From positions 1 to 64,000 of the forward strand of contig JAUQZD010000056.1 of the NCBI GenBank assembly GCA_030587405.1: 64,000 nt of DNA, written 5' to 3'. A program made the translations under genes and the position numbers. Below the pieces are notes generated by a model. The model saw only the letters and a program-made list of their open reading frames with translations, was not told the DNA's origin and made no database searches. Positions 44,856-52,586 of this stretch are shown piece after piece (position 1 is the first letter of the stretch; the number at the start of each line of letters is the position of its first letter). The stretch comes from Candidatus Freyrarchaeum guaymasense. Its GTDB lineage: Archaea; Asgardarchaeota; Jordarchaeia; Jordarchaeales; Freyrarchaeaceae.

Positions 44856-45419
44856 TTACATCTTATAAAGCCTCTTCAAAAGCACCTCCCTGGCAATAGC
44901 CTGAAAAGCCCTCTTAACACCCAAACCCTTAATAGCAATCGACTCGTAAATTGGAAAACCGTCAACACCAAGAGCCTCCACAAGCTCCTGCCTAGGCATC
45001 GCATCAGGCAAATCCCTTTTATTAAGCAAGACAACCATTGGTATCTCCTTACCAAGCTTATCCCCCAAAAACCCCCTAAGCTCCTCCAAGCTCTCAATGT
45101 TATTCTGAAGCTGCCTCCTCGACGAATCAACCACAAATATCAACCCATCCGCCCCCTGAAGAACTATCTTACGCTGATGCCTATGCCTCCTCTGACCAGC
45201 CACAGTGAACACGTCAAAAACCACCTTACCAGTAGCCGAGATCGGCGTGTAGTCAAAGTATAATGTGCGTCCTGTCGGGTCTTCCACCGAGGTGAATCCC
45301 CCCTTAGTTAGCCCGGTGACCTCGTCATAGATCCAGCGTAAGCACGTAGTCTTCCCGCTCAGGCTAGGGCCGACATATACTATTTTAAAATGTATCCGTC
45401 CCTCCGCATCCTTTTTCAA
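44856..45419 (-). CDS. MglA/Arf-like small GTPase
   Basis: 187 residues. P-loop VYVGPSLSGKTTCLRWIY, switch-region FDYTPI, VFDVFTVAGQRRHR (G3-like with the MglA-type TVAGQ), VVLLNKRDLPDA (NKxD) and ESIAIKGLG (G5-like). Such GTPases pair with Roadblock proteins in bacteria and archaea to control polarity or surface structures. Codon third positions change from A/C-rich (first 60 codons) to G/T-rich (the rest) near 45240. Confidence 0.92.
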   Translation of the reverse strand: MKKDAEGRIHFKIVYVGPSLSGKTTCLRWIYDEVTGLTKGGFTSVEDPTGRTLYFDYTPISATGKVVFDVFTVAGQRRHRHQRKIVLQGADGLIFVVDSSRRQLQNNIESLEELRGFLGDKLGKEIPMVVLLNKRDLPDAMPRQELVEALGVDGFPIYESIAIKGLGVKRAFQAIAREVLLKRLYKM

Positions 45420-45420
45420 G
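45236..45420. other. Strand-composition switch point
   Basis: Left of here the + strand is A+C-rich (41-42 of 60 bases in sampled lines at 43441, 44821 and 44881). Right of it the + strand is G+T-rich (41-45 of 60 at 45961, 46021 and 46441). Spacer as well as coding sequence flips, and all genes around it lie on the same strand. This is the pattern seen at replication-direction boundaries. Confidence 0.6.
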
Positions 45421-45472
45421 GCTTACACGTCTCCTTCTCTTTTTTAGGGCTGGAGGGTTTGAGAGGGCGTTA

Positions 45473-45955
45473 TTACACTTTTTCCAGTTCTCCGAATGCT
45501 GCTTTCAGCTCTTCCTCTTCTTCTCCTTCTGTTAATGGTACTACTGGTTTCTCGGCTAGGAACTCGTCTAGGATTGCTTTTAGCTGTTCTGACGCTTTCT
45601 TCATGAGCAGCCTTACCATTCCTATGTTTACCGTTTCATCCGTTATGACGCATAGGATTCCTTTCCCGCAGCTCGCCGCGAAGATTTTCCCGTGCTCAAA
45701 CTCGGATGTTACTATTTGGAGTTCTCCTAGCTCTAATCCTTTCCCCTGTTCTTCGCTTGCACAGTAGACCGCTGAGGCTATGGCTCCTATCCCGTCTACG
45801 TCTACTTTAAAATAGCTGAACCGCGTCGTATATGCTATGGTTAAACCCGTCCTGTCGACTAGGATTACCTTTTTGATGCCGCTCTCCGCCTTGATCACTT
45901 CGGCTAGTACGCGTTCGAACGCCTTAACATCTACTGCCATTTGGGTTTCCTCCAA
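45473..45955 (-). CDS. Roadblock/LC7-domain protein (2 of 3)
   Basis: 160 residues with one Roadblock/LC7 domain: FERVLAEVIKAESGIKKVILVDRTGLTIAYTT, IGAIASAVYCASEEQGKGLE and KIFAASCGKGILCVITDETVNIGMVR. The C-terminal 30 residues are acidic (LTEGEEEEELKAAF). It precedes the GTPase gene by 53 nt on the same strand. Codons end mainly in A or C. Confidence 0.9.
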   Translation of the reverse strand: MEETQMAVDVKAFERVLAEVIKAESGIKKVILVDRTGLTIAYTTRFSYFKVDVDGIGAIASAVYCASEEQGKGLELGELQIVTSEFEHGKIFAASCGKGILCVITDETVNIGMVRLLMKKASEQLKAILDEFLAEKPVVPLTEGEEEEELKAAFGELEKV

Positions 45956-46048
45956 CTTGACGTCCTTTTAATTGTAAAGTTTTTTCGCATATATTTGGTT
46001 TTCGCACAGTTGTTTTTGTATTGTTTCTGCTGTTTCTTGAATCTTGAT

Positions 46049-46345
46049 TTATTCTTCTTTTTCTCTTAGTACTATTAGTACGAATTCTTGTTCGGGTGCT
46101 ATTTGGATTTCGCTTTTGCCTGCGTCGAGGGTGAGGAATTTTAGTCCTTCTTCTCCCATTTCTTTTATGACGCTTCTTGCTTTTCCCACGAGGGATGTTA
46201 CGAGGGCTGCTATTGTCTCCGTCTTTTGGGGGTCAAGCGTTGTGCTTATCGGTAGCCCTTCGCTGCTGGTGACGACTACTCCCTTTACTCCAGGGTGTTT
46301 CTGGAGTTCTTGAAGTGTTTTCTGGAAAACTTTTGAGCTTATCAT
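46049..46345 (-). CDS. Roadblock/LC7-domain protein (3 of 3)
   Basis: 98 residues forming just the domain: FQKTLQELQKHPGVKGVVVTSSEGLPISTTL, TIAALVTSLVGKARSVI and QIAPEQEFVLIVLREKEE. The first of the Roadblock-GTPase group in transcription order, 93 nt upstream of the second Roadblock gene. Possible partners are the GTPase at 44856 and the longin-like protein at 12965. Confidence 0.88.
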   Translation of the reverse strand: MISSKVFQKTLQELQKHPGVKGVVVTSSEGLPISTTLDPQKTETIAALVTSLVGKARSVIKEMGEEGLKFLTLDAGKSEIQIAPEQEFVLIVLREKEE

Positions 46346-46411
46346 TTTTAATCCCCTTGCCGCTCTTTCTTTGATATCATTTTAGGACTTTATGGGATTT
46401 AAAGGCTTTCG

Positions 46412-47788
46412 TCAGGTGCTTCTCCGGGGGGTTGATGGGTTTTGCGGGCTTGTTCTTCTTTTCGTGCTGTGCGTGGCTGGTTGTTTCTGCTCGCTTCTCC
46501 CTTGGCTTGCTTCCTGGAGCGTTACTTCATGTTTGGCCTTGACTATGGTGTTTGACGGTACATTGGCTGCTACCACGATGCCTGGGGCTATTAGGCTGTT
46601 TGCCCCTATGGTTACGCCGGGCATTATCATTACTCCGATTCCTGTTTTCACGTTGTCCCCTATCACTGCGCCCATCTTCCTTCTCTTGGTGTCGACCTTT
46701 CTGCCTTTAACGGTGGCTGTTACGTTCCTTTCGTCGAGCCTCAGATTTGCTGTTATGGTGCCTGCTCCAAGGTTCACGTTTTCTCCTATTATGCTGTCTC
46801 CCACGTAGGAGAGGTGGGCTACGTTTGTCCTGCTCATTATGATCGAGTTTTTCACTTCGCATGCGTTCCCTATATGGCAGCTGTCACCTATGACCGTGTA
46901 GGGTCTAACGTAGCAGTTTGGCCCTATGACCGCGTTTTCCCCTATGTGTACTGGCCCCTCTATGTATGCTCCAGCCCTCACTATGGTTCCCCTCCCAACC
47001 CTGACGGGTGGATGTATGACGGCTCCCTTTTCAATTCTGGCTTCTTCTTCGACGACGACTCTCCTCTCTCCCTCATGCTTCTTCATTAGTTCCTCGTTTG
47101 CGGTGAGGAGGTCCCAGGGGTAGCCTACATCTAGCCACCAGCCTTCTATTCTGTAAGGTATTATTTCTCCGCCTTCATCTATTATTTTCTGGATGGCATC
47201 CGTTATCTCGTATTCTCCTCTCTCTGAAAGAGGGACTTCTCTTAAAGAGTTGAACACCTCGCTGCTGAAAACGTAAATGCCTGCGTTAACCAGGTTGCTG
47301 CCTACCTTGACGGTGGGCTTCTCAATCACCCTAACTATTTTCTCTCCCTTAACCTCGACCACGCCGTAGCTTGAAGGGTCAGCGACCTCGGCGAGAGCCA
47401 TCACATGGCTCCCATGCTTACGGAACGCCTTAACCGCTTCGCCATAGTTTTCCCCCTCGGTTAGGACGTCTCCGTTCACGAGGATGAAGTCTTCACCTCC
47501 CACAAACTCCTCCGCTAGGCTGGCTGCATGCGCCGTTCCCAGGGGCTTTTCCTGAACGATGTACTCCACCTTTAAGCCGAGCCGTCCTCCATCACCTACG
47601 GCCTCAACCACCTTATCTTTATGTCTTCCCACCACTACGGCGGCTTCCGTCACACTGCCCCTTTTCAGCATTGATAGTATGTGTTCTAGGATCGGCTTCC
47701 CAGCCACGGGGAGAAGCGGCTTGGGACGCGTATGCGTCAAAGGGTACATTCGAGTTCCTTCCCCAGCAGCTAAAACCACCGCCTTCAA
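46412..47788 (-). CDS. GlmU-like bifunctional sugar-1-phosphate nucleotidylyltransferase/acetyltransferase
   Basis: Makes nucleotide-activated amino sugar. 458 residues from a TTG at 47788 after GGTGGTG. The nucleotidyl-transfer domain has VVLAAGEGTRMYPLTHTRPKPLLPV, LVNGDVL and the EITDAIQKIIDEGG region. From about 255 come hexapeptide repeats of a left-handed beta-helix (HIGENAVIGPNCYVRPYTVI, IGENVNLGAGTITANL), as in archaeal UDP-N-acetylglucosamine synthesis enzymes. The last 30 residues (TKRRTSPQNPSTPRRST) are a disordered basic tail. Confidence 0.92.
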   Translation of the reverse strand: MKAVVLAAGEGTRMYPLTHTRPKPLLPVAGKPILEHILSMLKRGSVTEAAVVVGRHKDKVVEAVGDGGRLGLKVEYIVQEKPLGTAHAASLAEEFVGGEDFILVNGDVLTEGENYGEAVKAFRKHGSHVMALAEVADPSSYGVVEVKGEKIVRVIEKPTVKVGSNLVNAGIYVFSSEVFNSLREVPLSERGEYEITDAIQKIIDEGGEIIPYRIEGWWLDVGYPWDLLTANEELMKKHEGERRVVVEEEARIEKGAVIHPPVRVGRGTIVRAGAYIEGPVHIGENAVIGPNCYVRPYTVIGDSCHIGNACEVKNSIIMSRTNVAHLSYVGDSIIGENVNLGAGTITANLRLDERNVTATVKGRKVDTKRRKMGAVIGDNVKTGIGVMIMPGVTIGANSLIAPGIVVAANVPSNTIVKAKHEVTLQEASQGRSEQKQPATHSTKRRTSPQNPSTPRRST

Positions 47789-47855
47789 CGGGGCACCACC
47801 AGCCGAAAACCTTTAGCTTTGCCTTCTCATTGTTTGCTTCCTCATCATGTTTCCA

Positions 47856-48458
47856 CTACTCAGGGATGAACTTTTTGCAGGGATCCTCCCTGAGAACCCT
47901 TTCCAGCTCGGAGATCGTTAGGCCCTTGACCTCGTCCCCGAAGACCTCGCACTTCTCCCTTAACCCTCGCTCCTCTGGGGGGCGAACTACAACCTCAACG
48001 GTAATCCCCTCAGCGGTCTTAAGGTAAACGTGAACATACTTCCTCAGCTTCTCCTTCCCCTCCTCCTTAACCCGGACGACCTCGCCGTTTCCCTTCGCTT
48101 TCTCCACGACTTCCTGGGGGTCTTCAGCGTAAACTCTAATGTCTATGTCACTCCCCTCCCTAGCTGTCCCCCTCCAGACCGAACCGACGAGCACAGGGTT
48201 AAACTCCCTCAACGCCTTCATCACCCTTAACGCTTCAAGTCTGAGCTTCACCATCCTCCTCCTTCTTCCTTCTCCCTCTAGGAGGTCTGCGAGCCTGTCT
48301 AGTTCAACAGCTACCTCCCTGTTGCTTGGGAGGACGCTGACCCCTAGGTTTTCAGCCGCTTGACGCTTTGCCTCGTAATACTCTGAAGCAAACCTGAAGT
48401 AGAGAAGGCGGGCTGCCTCCCTAGCAACATGCCTCCTCTTACTCGAGGAAGACCTCAA
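47856..48458 (-). CDS. Nucleotidyltransferase-fold protein
   Basis: 200 residues from a TTG at 48458 after GGGGG. Helical N-terminal half, then a polymerase-beta type core: NPVLVGSVWRGTAREGSDIDIRVYA (GS followed by DxD metal site) and VHVYLKTAEGITVEVVVRPPEE. Such proteins add nucleotides to RNA, drugs or partner proteins. No HEPN partner gene is adjacent, so a toxin-antitoxin role is not supported. Function unknown. Confidence 0.75.
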   Translation of the reverse strand: MRSSSSKRRHVAREAARLLYFRFASEYYEAKRQAAENLGVSVLPSNREVAVELDRLADLLEGEGRRRRMVKLRLEALRVMKALREFNPVLVGSVWRGTAREGSDIDIRVYAEDPQEVVEKAKGNGEVVRVKEEGKEKLRKYVHVYLKTAEGITVEVVVRPPEERGLREKCEVFGDEVKGLTISELERVLREDPCKKFIPE

Positions 48459-48548
48459 GTAAACCCCCTGACAACTTGGAACTCCAGCGAAAAATTTCTT
48501 TCCCTAATAAGCCGTGAGCCCTTATTGCGGCGCCCCCTCAACGTGCTA

Positions 48549-48560
48549 CTTTTATAAGTT
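48549..48560 (+). promoter_or_regulatory. TATA box for the enoyl-CoA hydratase gene
   Basis: CTTTTATAAGTT lies about 45 bases before the TTG start at 48599, leaving room for a short leader that contains the GGAGGTGA ribosome site at 48588-48595. Confidence 0.55.
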
Positions 48561-48598
48561 AGAATCTTATTTGTTACGCCGCTCAGGAGGTGAAGCCC

Positions 48599-49378
48599 TT
48601 GACGTATCAGAACATAGTACTCGAAAAGGATGGATACGTTGCGAGAATAATACTTAACAGGCCGGACCGGCTTAACGCCTTAAACCCGGACTTGATGATG
48701 GAGCTTGAAAGAGCACTGGAGGAAGTCCAGAACGATAAGGATGTCCGAGTTCTAGTGATCACGGGTGCAGGAAAGGCTTTCTCTGCTGGCGCGGACGTGA
48801 CAGTGATGAAGGATGCAACACCCCTTCAGGCAAGGTCATTCTCACAGCTTGGGCAGAGAGTTCTAATGAAACTGGAAAACCTAGAGATTCCGGTGATAGC
48901 TGCGATAAACGGCTACGCTCTAGGTGGAGGATGCGAGATAGCCCTGGCATGTGACATTAGAATTGCAAGCGAGAAAGCGCAGCTTGGCCAGCCGGAAATC
49001 AACTTAGGGATCATTCCCGGATGGGGTGGGTGCATTCGCCTTCCAAGGATTGTTGGTTCGGCTAAGGCGCTCGAAATAATCCTAACAGGAGACCGGATAA
49101 GCGCTCAGGAGGCGCTTCAAGTAGGATTAGTCAACATGGTCGTTCCAGAAGACCAGCTTGAAAAAGCAGTAAAGGAGCTGGCTGACAAGCTTGCAGGCAA
49201 ACCCCCCGTGGCCGTGAAACTGGCTAAAAGTGTAGTCAAGAAGGGGTTGGAGTCAAGCTTGAAGTCTGGCATGAACCTCGAGTCATCTGCCTTCAGCATA
49301 TGCTTCGCCACCGAAGACCAGAAGGAAGGCGTAAAGGCATTCTTGGAGAAGCGTAAACCACAATTCAAGGGAGAGTAG
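48599..49378 (+). CDS. Enoyl-CoA hydratase/isomerase family (crotonase) protein
   Basis: 259 residues from the TTG at 48599, which follows GGAGGTGA; a GTG at 48590 lies inside that site. Crotonase hallmarks: RIILNRPDRLNALNPDL, VLVITGAGKAFSAGADV (oxyanion loop) and LGGGCEIALACDIRIA. The glutamate of GQPEINLGIIPGWGG, and a second acidic position further on, suit hydratase activity. Acts in fatty-acid or amino-acid degradation, or 4-hydroxybutyrate-type pathways; single gene, so the pathway is open. Confidence 0.88.
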   Translation: MTYQNIVLEKDGYVARIILNRPDRLNALNPDLMMELERALEEVQNDKDVRVLVITGAGKAFSAGADVTVMKDATPLQARSFSQLGQRVLMKLENLEIPVIAAINGYALGGGCEIALACDIRIASEKAQLGQPEINLGIIPGWGGCIRLPRIVGSAKALEIILTGDRISAQEALQVGLVNMVVPEDQLEKAVKELADKLAGKPPVAVKLAKSVVKKGLESSLKSGMNLESSAFSICFATEDQKEGVKAFLEKRKPQFKGE

Positions 49379-49451
49379 TTATGGAAACCCCCCTTCCACT
49401 ATGCTCTTTTTTCTTAACTAGGTAAAACCTGTGATGGTACTCGATTACGTA

Positions 49452-49464
49452 ACTTTTAAAAAGT
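49452..49464 (+). promoter_or_regulatory. TATA-like box for tRNA-Cys
   Basis: ACTTTTAAAAAGT lies about 30 bases before the first tRNA base (49492), the usual spacing for an archaeal tRNA promoter with a short leader. Confidence 0.55.
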
Positions 49465-49491
49465 TTCCCGTATATTTGGCTAATCAGCTAA

Positions 49492-49603
49492 GCCGGGGTG
49501 GCCGAGTGGCGAGCCCCATCTAGAGGGTGCCAAGCGGCAGGCTGCAGACCTGCTCTACCGGGGTTCAAAACCGTTAATGGTGAAACTCCCTGCCCCGGCT
49601 CCA
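49492..49603 (+). tRNA. tRNA-Cys (GCA) with D-loop and T-loop insertions
   Basis: Acceptor GCCGGGG (49492-49498) pairs with CCCCGGC (49593-49599), discriminator T, encoded CCA at 49601-49603. Anticodon arm GCAGG-CTGCAGA-CCTGC (49537-49553), anticodon GCA. T stem CGGGG (49559-49563) pairs with CCCTG (49588-49592), but 24 bases lie between, 17 more than a normal loop beginning TTCAAA. The D arm (49501-49536) is also about 19 bases too long and holds a GCCCC-CATCTAGA-GGG hairpin. Both insertions suit non-canonical bulge-helix-bulge introns; exact splice sites are uncertain. It is followed 22 nt later by the SepCysE gene. Confidence 0.85.
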
Positions 49604-49625
49604 CTACTTCTCCAATTTTTGTGAG

Positions 49626-50255
49626 ATGAGACGTATGCCCTTCCTGATCCCCCCTGACGTCGTCGATAAGATCACTTCCGCTATAGATGACCTCATAACT
49701 CTCTGGTCTATCATCCGCAGGTCGTCTCCAAGCCACGTGCTTAACGGAGACGAGGAAAAATCGTTTATTGAACGTTTAAAGCGCGTCTCTCTGTGCCTCT
49801 CAGAAGCTCTGGAAAGGCTGGACGTTAAAGAGTCTGGTTTAGAGGGTCTTGAAAGCTCTCTCTCCACCCTCTCCCCGCATACTACGCTAATACTGGTGGC
49901 TTCTCCTTCCCTGCGTAAGAAACTTTTAGGCATGGGCATCCCGCGTAGCAGGGTGCTGGCCATTGGAGGGCCGCTGACGGTTGACGATATGAAAAAGCTT
50001 AACCCGGACATTTCAGACCAAGCTGTGAAGGGTTTAGAGGCTCGCATAGAAAGATTTTGGAGAGATCTCGAACGAAGAGCAAAGGAGATAAAGGATGTAA
50101 TTCTCCTTCTGGGTGAAGGTAAGCGTGCCGATGACATGATAGCTAGACGTTCAAGCATCATATCTGAAAGGACGGGGGTCAACGTTAGGGTTATCCGTTT
50201 AAAACGGTTTGACGACCTGTCACTAAAAGTCCTTCTCAGATTTTTTGGAGGGTGA
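49626..50255 (+). CDS. SepCysE (DUF2100), cysteinyl-tRNA biosynthesis scaffold
   Basis: In methanogens SepCysE joins SepRS and SepCysS into a complex and boosts tRNA-dependent cysteine synthesis. The 209 residues carry the family segment RKKLLGMGIPRSRVLAIGGPLTVDDMKKLNPDIS, followed by a basic coiled helix (ARIERFWRDLERRAKEIKD). Family assignment rests on that motif from memory and on position between tRNA-Cys and SepCysS. ATG at 49626, or 49635 after GAGATGAG. Only 3 nt separate it from SepCysS. Confidence 0.8.
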   Translation: MRRMPFLIPPDVVDKITSAIDDLITLWSIIRRSSPSHVLNGDEEKSFIERLKRVSLCLSEALERLDVKESGLEGLESSLSTLSPHTTLILVASPSLRKKLLGMGIPRSRVLAIGGPLTVDDMKKLNPDISDQAVKGLEARIERFWRDLERRAKEIKDVILLLGEGKRADDMIARRSSIISERTGVNVRVIRLKRFDDLSLKVLLRFFGG

Positions 50256-50258
50256 AGG

Positions 50259-51464
50259 GTGTTGCCGTTTAGCCCTTATGCCACCTCACGCTACTTGAAC
50301 CTTACAAGGACGACCGAAATGAACATGATAAACCTTAACCCCATCCAGAGCGGTGGCAGAGCCGGAGACTATCCTGGAGTCGTTAAAGCGGTGCTAGAAT
50401 TCATCGACGGCTACAGCACATGCGACTACTGCATAAAGGGGAGGCTCGACGAGATCGAAACACCCCCACTAAGCGACTTTCACGCGGATCTGGCATCCTT
50501 CATAGACATGGACGAGGTCCGCTTGCTCCCAGGATGCAGACAAGCACAATTTGCAGCCTTTCACAGCCTAGCTGAACCAGGAGACTACGTGGTCATAGAT
50601 TCCTTATCCCATTATTCAACTTATTTGGCTGCCGAAAGAGCTAGGTTGAACATCGTCGAGGTCCCGCATAGCGGACACCCTCACTTCGAAATCAACCCTG
50701 AACTTTACGCTGAGAAGATCGAGGAGGTTAAGCGTTCCACGGGTAAGCTGCCTGCAGTAGTCTTCCTAACGCACGTTGACTACTCATATGGGAACTTGAA
50801 TGATGCAAAGGAGGTCGGGAAAATAGCCCGTGAGTACGGGGTGCCGTTCATGTTGAACTGCGCGTATACTATTGGTAGGATGCCTGTCTCGGGAAAATCT
50901 CTTCATGCTGACATCGTAACAGCCTCTCTCCACAAGTCTTTCGCATCTCCCGCCCCCTCCGGCATTCTAGCAGCCAACGGCGAATACGCGGAGAGAATTT
51001 TCGTGAAATCAGAGGTTAAAGGGGACTGGAGTGGCAGGTCGTTCCCAAATAAGGAGGTGGAGCTTCTGGGTTGCACCCTGCCCGGCTGCGTAGCAGTGGG
51101 GGTTATGGCAGCTTTCCCCTATGTCGTGAAGCGGGTGGAAAAATGGGAAGAGGAGGTGAAGAAGGCACGCTACTTTTCCTCCCAGCTGACCAGGATTGAA
51201 GGGGTCGCCCAGCTTGGCCAGGTACCTCACAACCACGACCTCCTCCACTTTGAAAGCCCAAGCTTCTTCGACGTTGCCCGGCGCCATCCACGGAAAGGCT
51301 TCTTCCTTTACGATGAGCTCAGAGCTAGGGGGGTTGTAGGGGTTCAACCCGGCCTTTCGAAATCATGGAAGGTTTCAACCTACGGTCAGAGCTGGGAAAA
51401 CGTTAAAGCCGCTGCACAAGCCTTCCTTGACATAGCGGAAAAGTACGGCGTCTCCGTTCTTTAA
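50259..51464 (+). CDS. pscS: O-phosphoseryl-tRNA:Cys-tRNA synthase (SepCysS)
   Basis: PLP enzyme turning phosphoseryl-tRNA(Cys) into cysteinyl-tRNA(Cys). 401 residues from a GTG at 50259 (TTG at 50262 also possible) after GGAGGGTGAAGG. Recognisable: YLNLTRTTEMNMINLNPIQSGGR at the start, catalytic cysteines in GYSTCDYCIKG, PLP lysine in ASLHKSFASPAPSG, and the third key cysteine in ELLGCTLPG. SepRS, which charges the tRNA with phosphoserine, is not in the window. Confidence 0.96.
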   Translation: MLPFSPYATSRYLNLTRTTEMNMINLNPIQSGGRAGDYPGVVKAVLEFIDGYSTCDYCIKGRLDEIETPPLSDFHADLASFIDMDEVRLLPGCRQAQFAAFHSLAEPGDYVVIDSLSHYSTYLAAERARLNIVEVPHSGHPHFEINPELYAEKIEEVKRSTGKLPAVVFLTHVDYSYGNLNDAKEVGKIAREYGVPFMLNCAYTIGRMPVSGKSLHADIVTASLHKSFASPAPSGILAANGEYAERIFVKSEVKGDWSGRSFPNKEVELLGCTLPGCVAVGVMAAFPYVVKRVEKWEEEVKKARYFSSQLTRIEGVAQLGQVPHNHDLLHFESPSFFDVARRHPRKGFFLYDELRARGVVGVQPGLSKSWKVSTYGQSWENVKAAAQAFLDIAEKYGVSVL

Positions 51465-51546
51465 CGTTTTTATGCTGAGTTATGCATGTATATGCTGCAT
51501 TTTAGAAAAGTTTATTAAACGATCATTAATGATTTTAATGGGCTTA

Positions 51547-51578
51547 CCCTCAGCCCTCCTGAAAGGGGAAACTGAGGG
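51547..51578 (+). other. Hairpin in the leader of the TFS-like gene
   Basis: CCCTCAG (51547-51553) pairs with CTGAGGG (51572-51578), and an inner helix forms between CTCC and GGGG around a TGAAA loop. It lies 18 bases before the start codon, after the SepCysS stop at 51464. It may be a terminator-like stem or a control element of the next gene. Confidence 0.45.
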
Positions 51579-51596
51579 AAGAAGGTGATTTAAGGG

Positions 51597-51860
51597 ATGT
51601 TTTGCCCTAAAGATGGCTCACTTATGGTTCCGAAAAGGAAAGATGGTAAGACCGTTTTAGTGTGCAAGAGATGTGGGTACGAGGAAAAGGCGGCGGACGA
51701 GAAAAAGTATAAACTCGTTGTTAAAATCCCCCACACGACAAAGGATAAAACAGCAGTTGTCGAAGAGGAAATAGGAATACCTCTTAGAAGAGACGAGGAA
51801 GAAAGGGAGGAGCTCCGCCGGCAAACTCTAGAGTTCCTCGTTGAAGAAGGAGAAAGCTAA
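51597..51860 (+). CDS. TFS/RPB9-type protein with only the N-terminal zinc ribbon
   Basis: 87 residues. The start MFCPKDGSLMVPKRKDG then VLVCKRCGYEE is the N-terminal ribbon of transcription factor S/RPB9, with one Cys of the first pair replaced by Asp (CPKD). Full TFS is about 105-110 residues and ends with a second ribbon that inserts in the RNA polymerase funnel. That ribbon is absent here and replaced by a charged helix (RRDEEEREELRRQTLEFLVEE). It may bind polymerase without cleavage activity. ATG at 51597. Confidence 0.75.
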   Translation: MFCPKDGSLMVPKRKDGKTVLVCKRCGYEEKAADEKKYKLVVKIPHTTKDKTAVVEEEIGIPLRRDEEEREELRRQTLEFLVEEGES

Positions 51861-51916
51861 CCCTTACTTTCCCTCCAACATTTATTCTTTTTCTCCCCTT
51901 CTAACTGGCTACGGTG

Positions 51917-52570
51917 ATGCGCGTGACGCTTCACAAAGGAAAATTACTTGAAAAGATAAGGGACTGTATCGTACTCCTCAATGGCGGCGAACTTGAAGAG
52001 CTAATCAGGGAAGCCTTAACTGAGGGAATACCGCCATTAGAAGTCCTGAATGCAATGTCAGCTGGAATGGATGAGGTGGGAAAGAAGTATGAAAGCCAAG
52101 AATACTTTTTAAGCGAACTTATTTTCAGCGGGGAGATATTTAAGAAAGGAATGGCCCTCCTAGAACCACACTTGAAGGGGGGAAATAGCCCCCCTAGAGG
52201 AGTCGTTGTGGTTGGAACGATCGCGAACGATCTCCATGACATAGGGAAAAACATTTTTCTAACGCTCCTCATGGCCGCCGGATTTAAAGTGGTGGATCTG
52301 GGGGTGGATGTCCCACCAGAAAAGTTCGTTGAGGCGATTAAAGAGAATCACGCCGAAATTCTTGGAATTTCGGCTCTTCTAACGGCTACAGCACCTGGAA
52401 TACGAGAAGTAATAAGGCTGCTAGAGGAAAATAATCTGCGTGGACGCGTTAAGGTTATCGTCGGGGGGGCTGCTTTAACACGTGAAATGGCTGAGGAGTT
52501 CGGAGCCGACGCTTACGCCAAGACAGCTGTAGAAGGCGTTGAAGTATGTAAGAGATGGGTTGAAGGGTAA
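51917..52570 (+). CDS. Corrinoid (B12-binding) methyltransferase protein
   Basis: 217 residues from the ATG at 51917 (a GTG precedes it). An N-terminal helical cap (LLEKIRDCIVLLNGGELEELI) is followed by the cobalamin domain with NDLHDIGKNIFLTLL (DxHxxG, B12 histidine), GISALLTATAPGI and KVIVGGAALTREMAEEFGADAY. Belongs with MtaC/MtbC/MttC-type proteins carrying methyl groups from methanol, methylamines or similar. No MtaB/MttB or activating enzyme adjoins. Confidence 0.88.
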   Translation: MRVTLHKGKLLEKIRDCIVLLNGGELEELIREALTEGIPPLEVLNAMSAGMDEVGKKYESQEYFLSELIFSGEIFKKGMALLEPHLKGGNSPPRGVVVVGTIANDLHDIGKNIFLTLLMAAGFKVVDLGVDVPPEKFVEAIKENHAEILGISALLTATAPGIREVIRLLEENNLRGRVKVIVGGAALTREMAEEFGADAYAKTAVEGVEVCKRWVEG

Positions 52571-52586
52571 CCCCTCCTGCAGCAGT

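Noticed and set aside
47856..48458. MNT/HEPN toxin-antitoxin module
   Set aside because: The nucleotidyltransferase lacks an adjacent HEPN gene.
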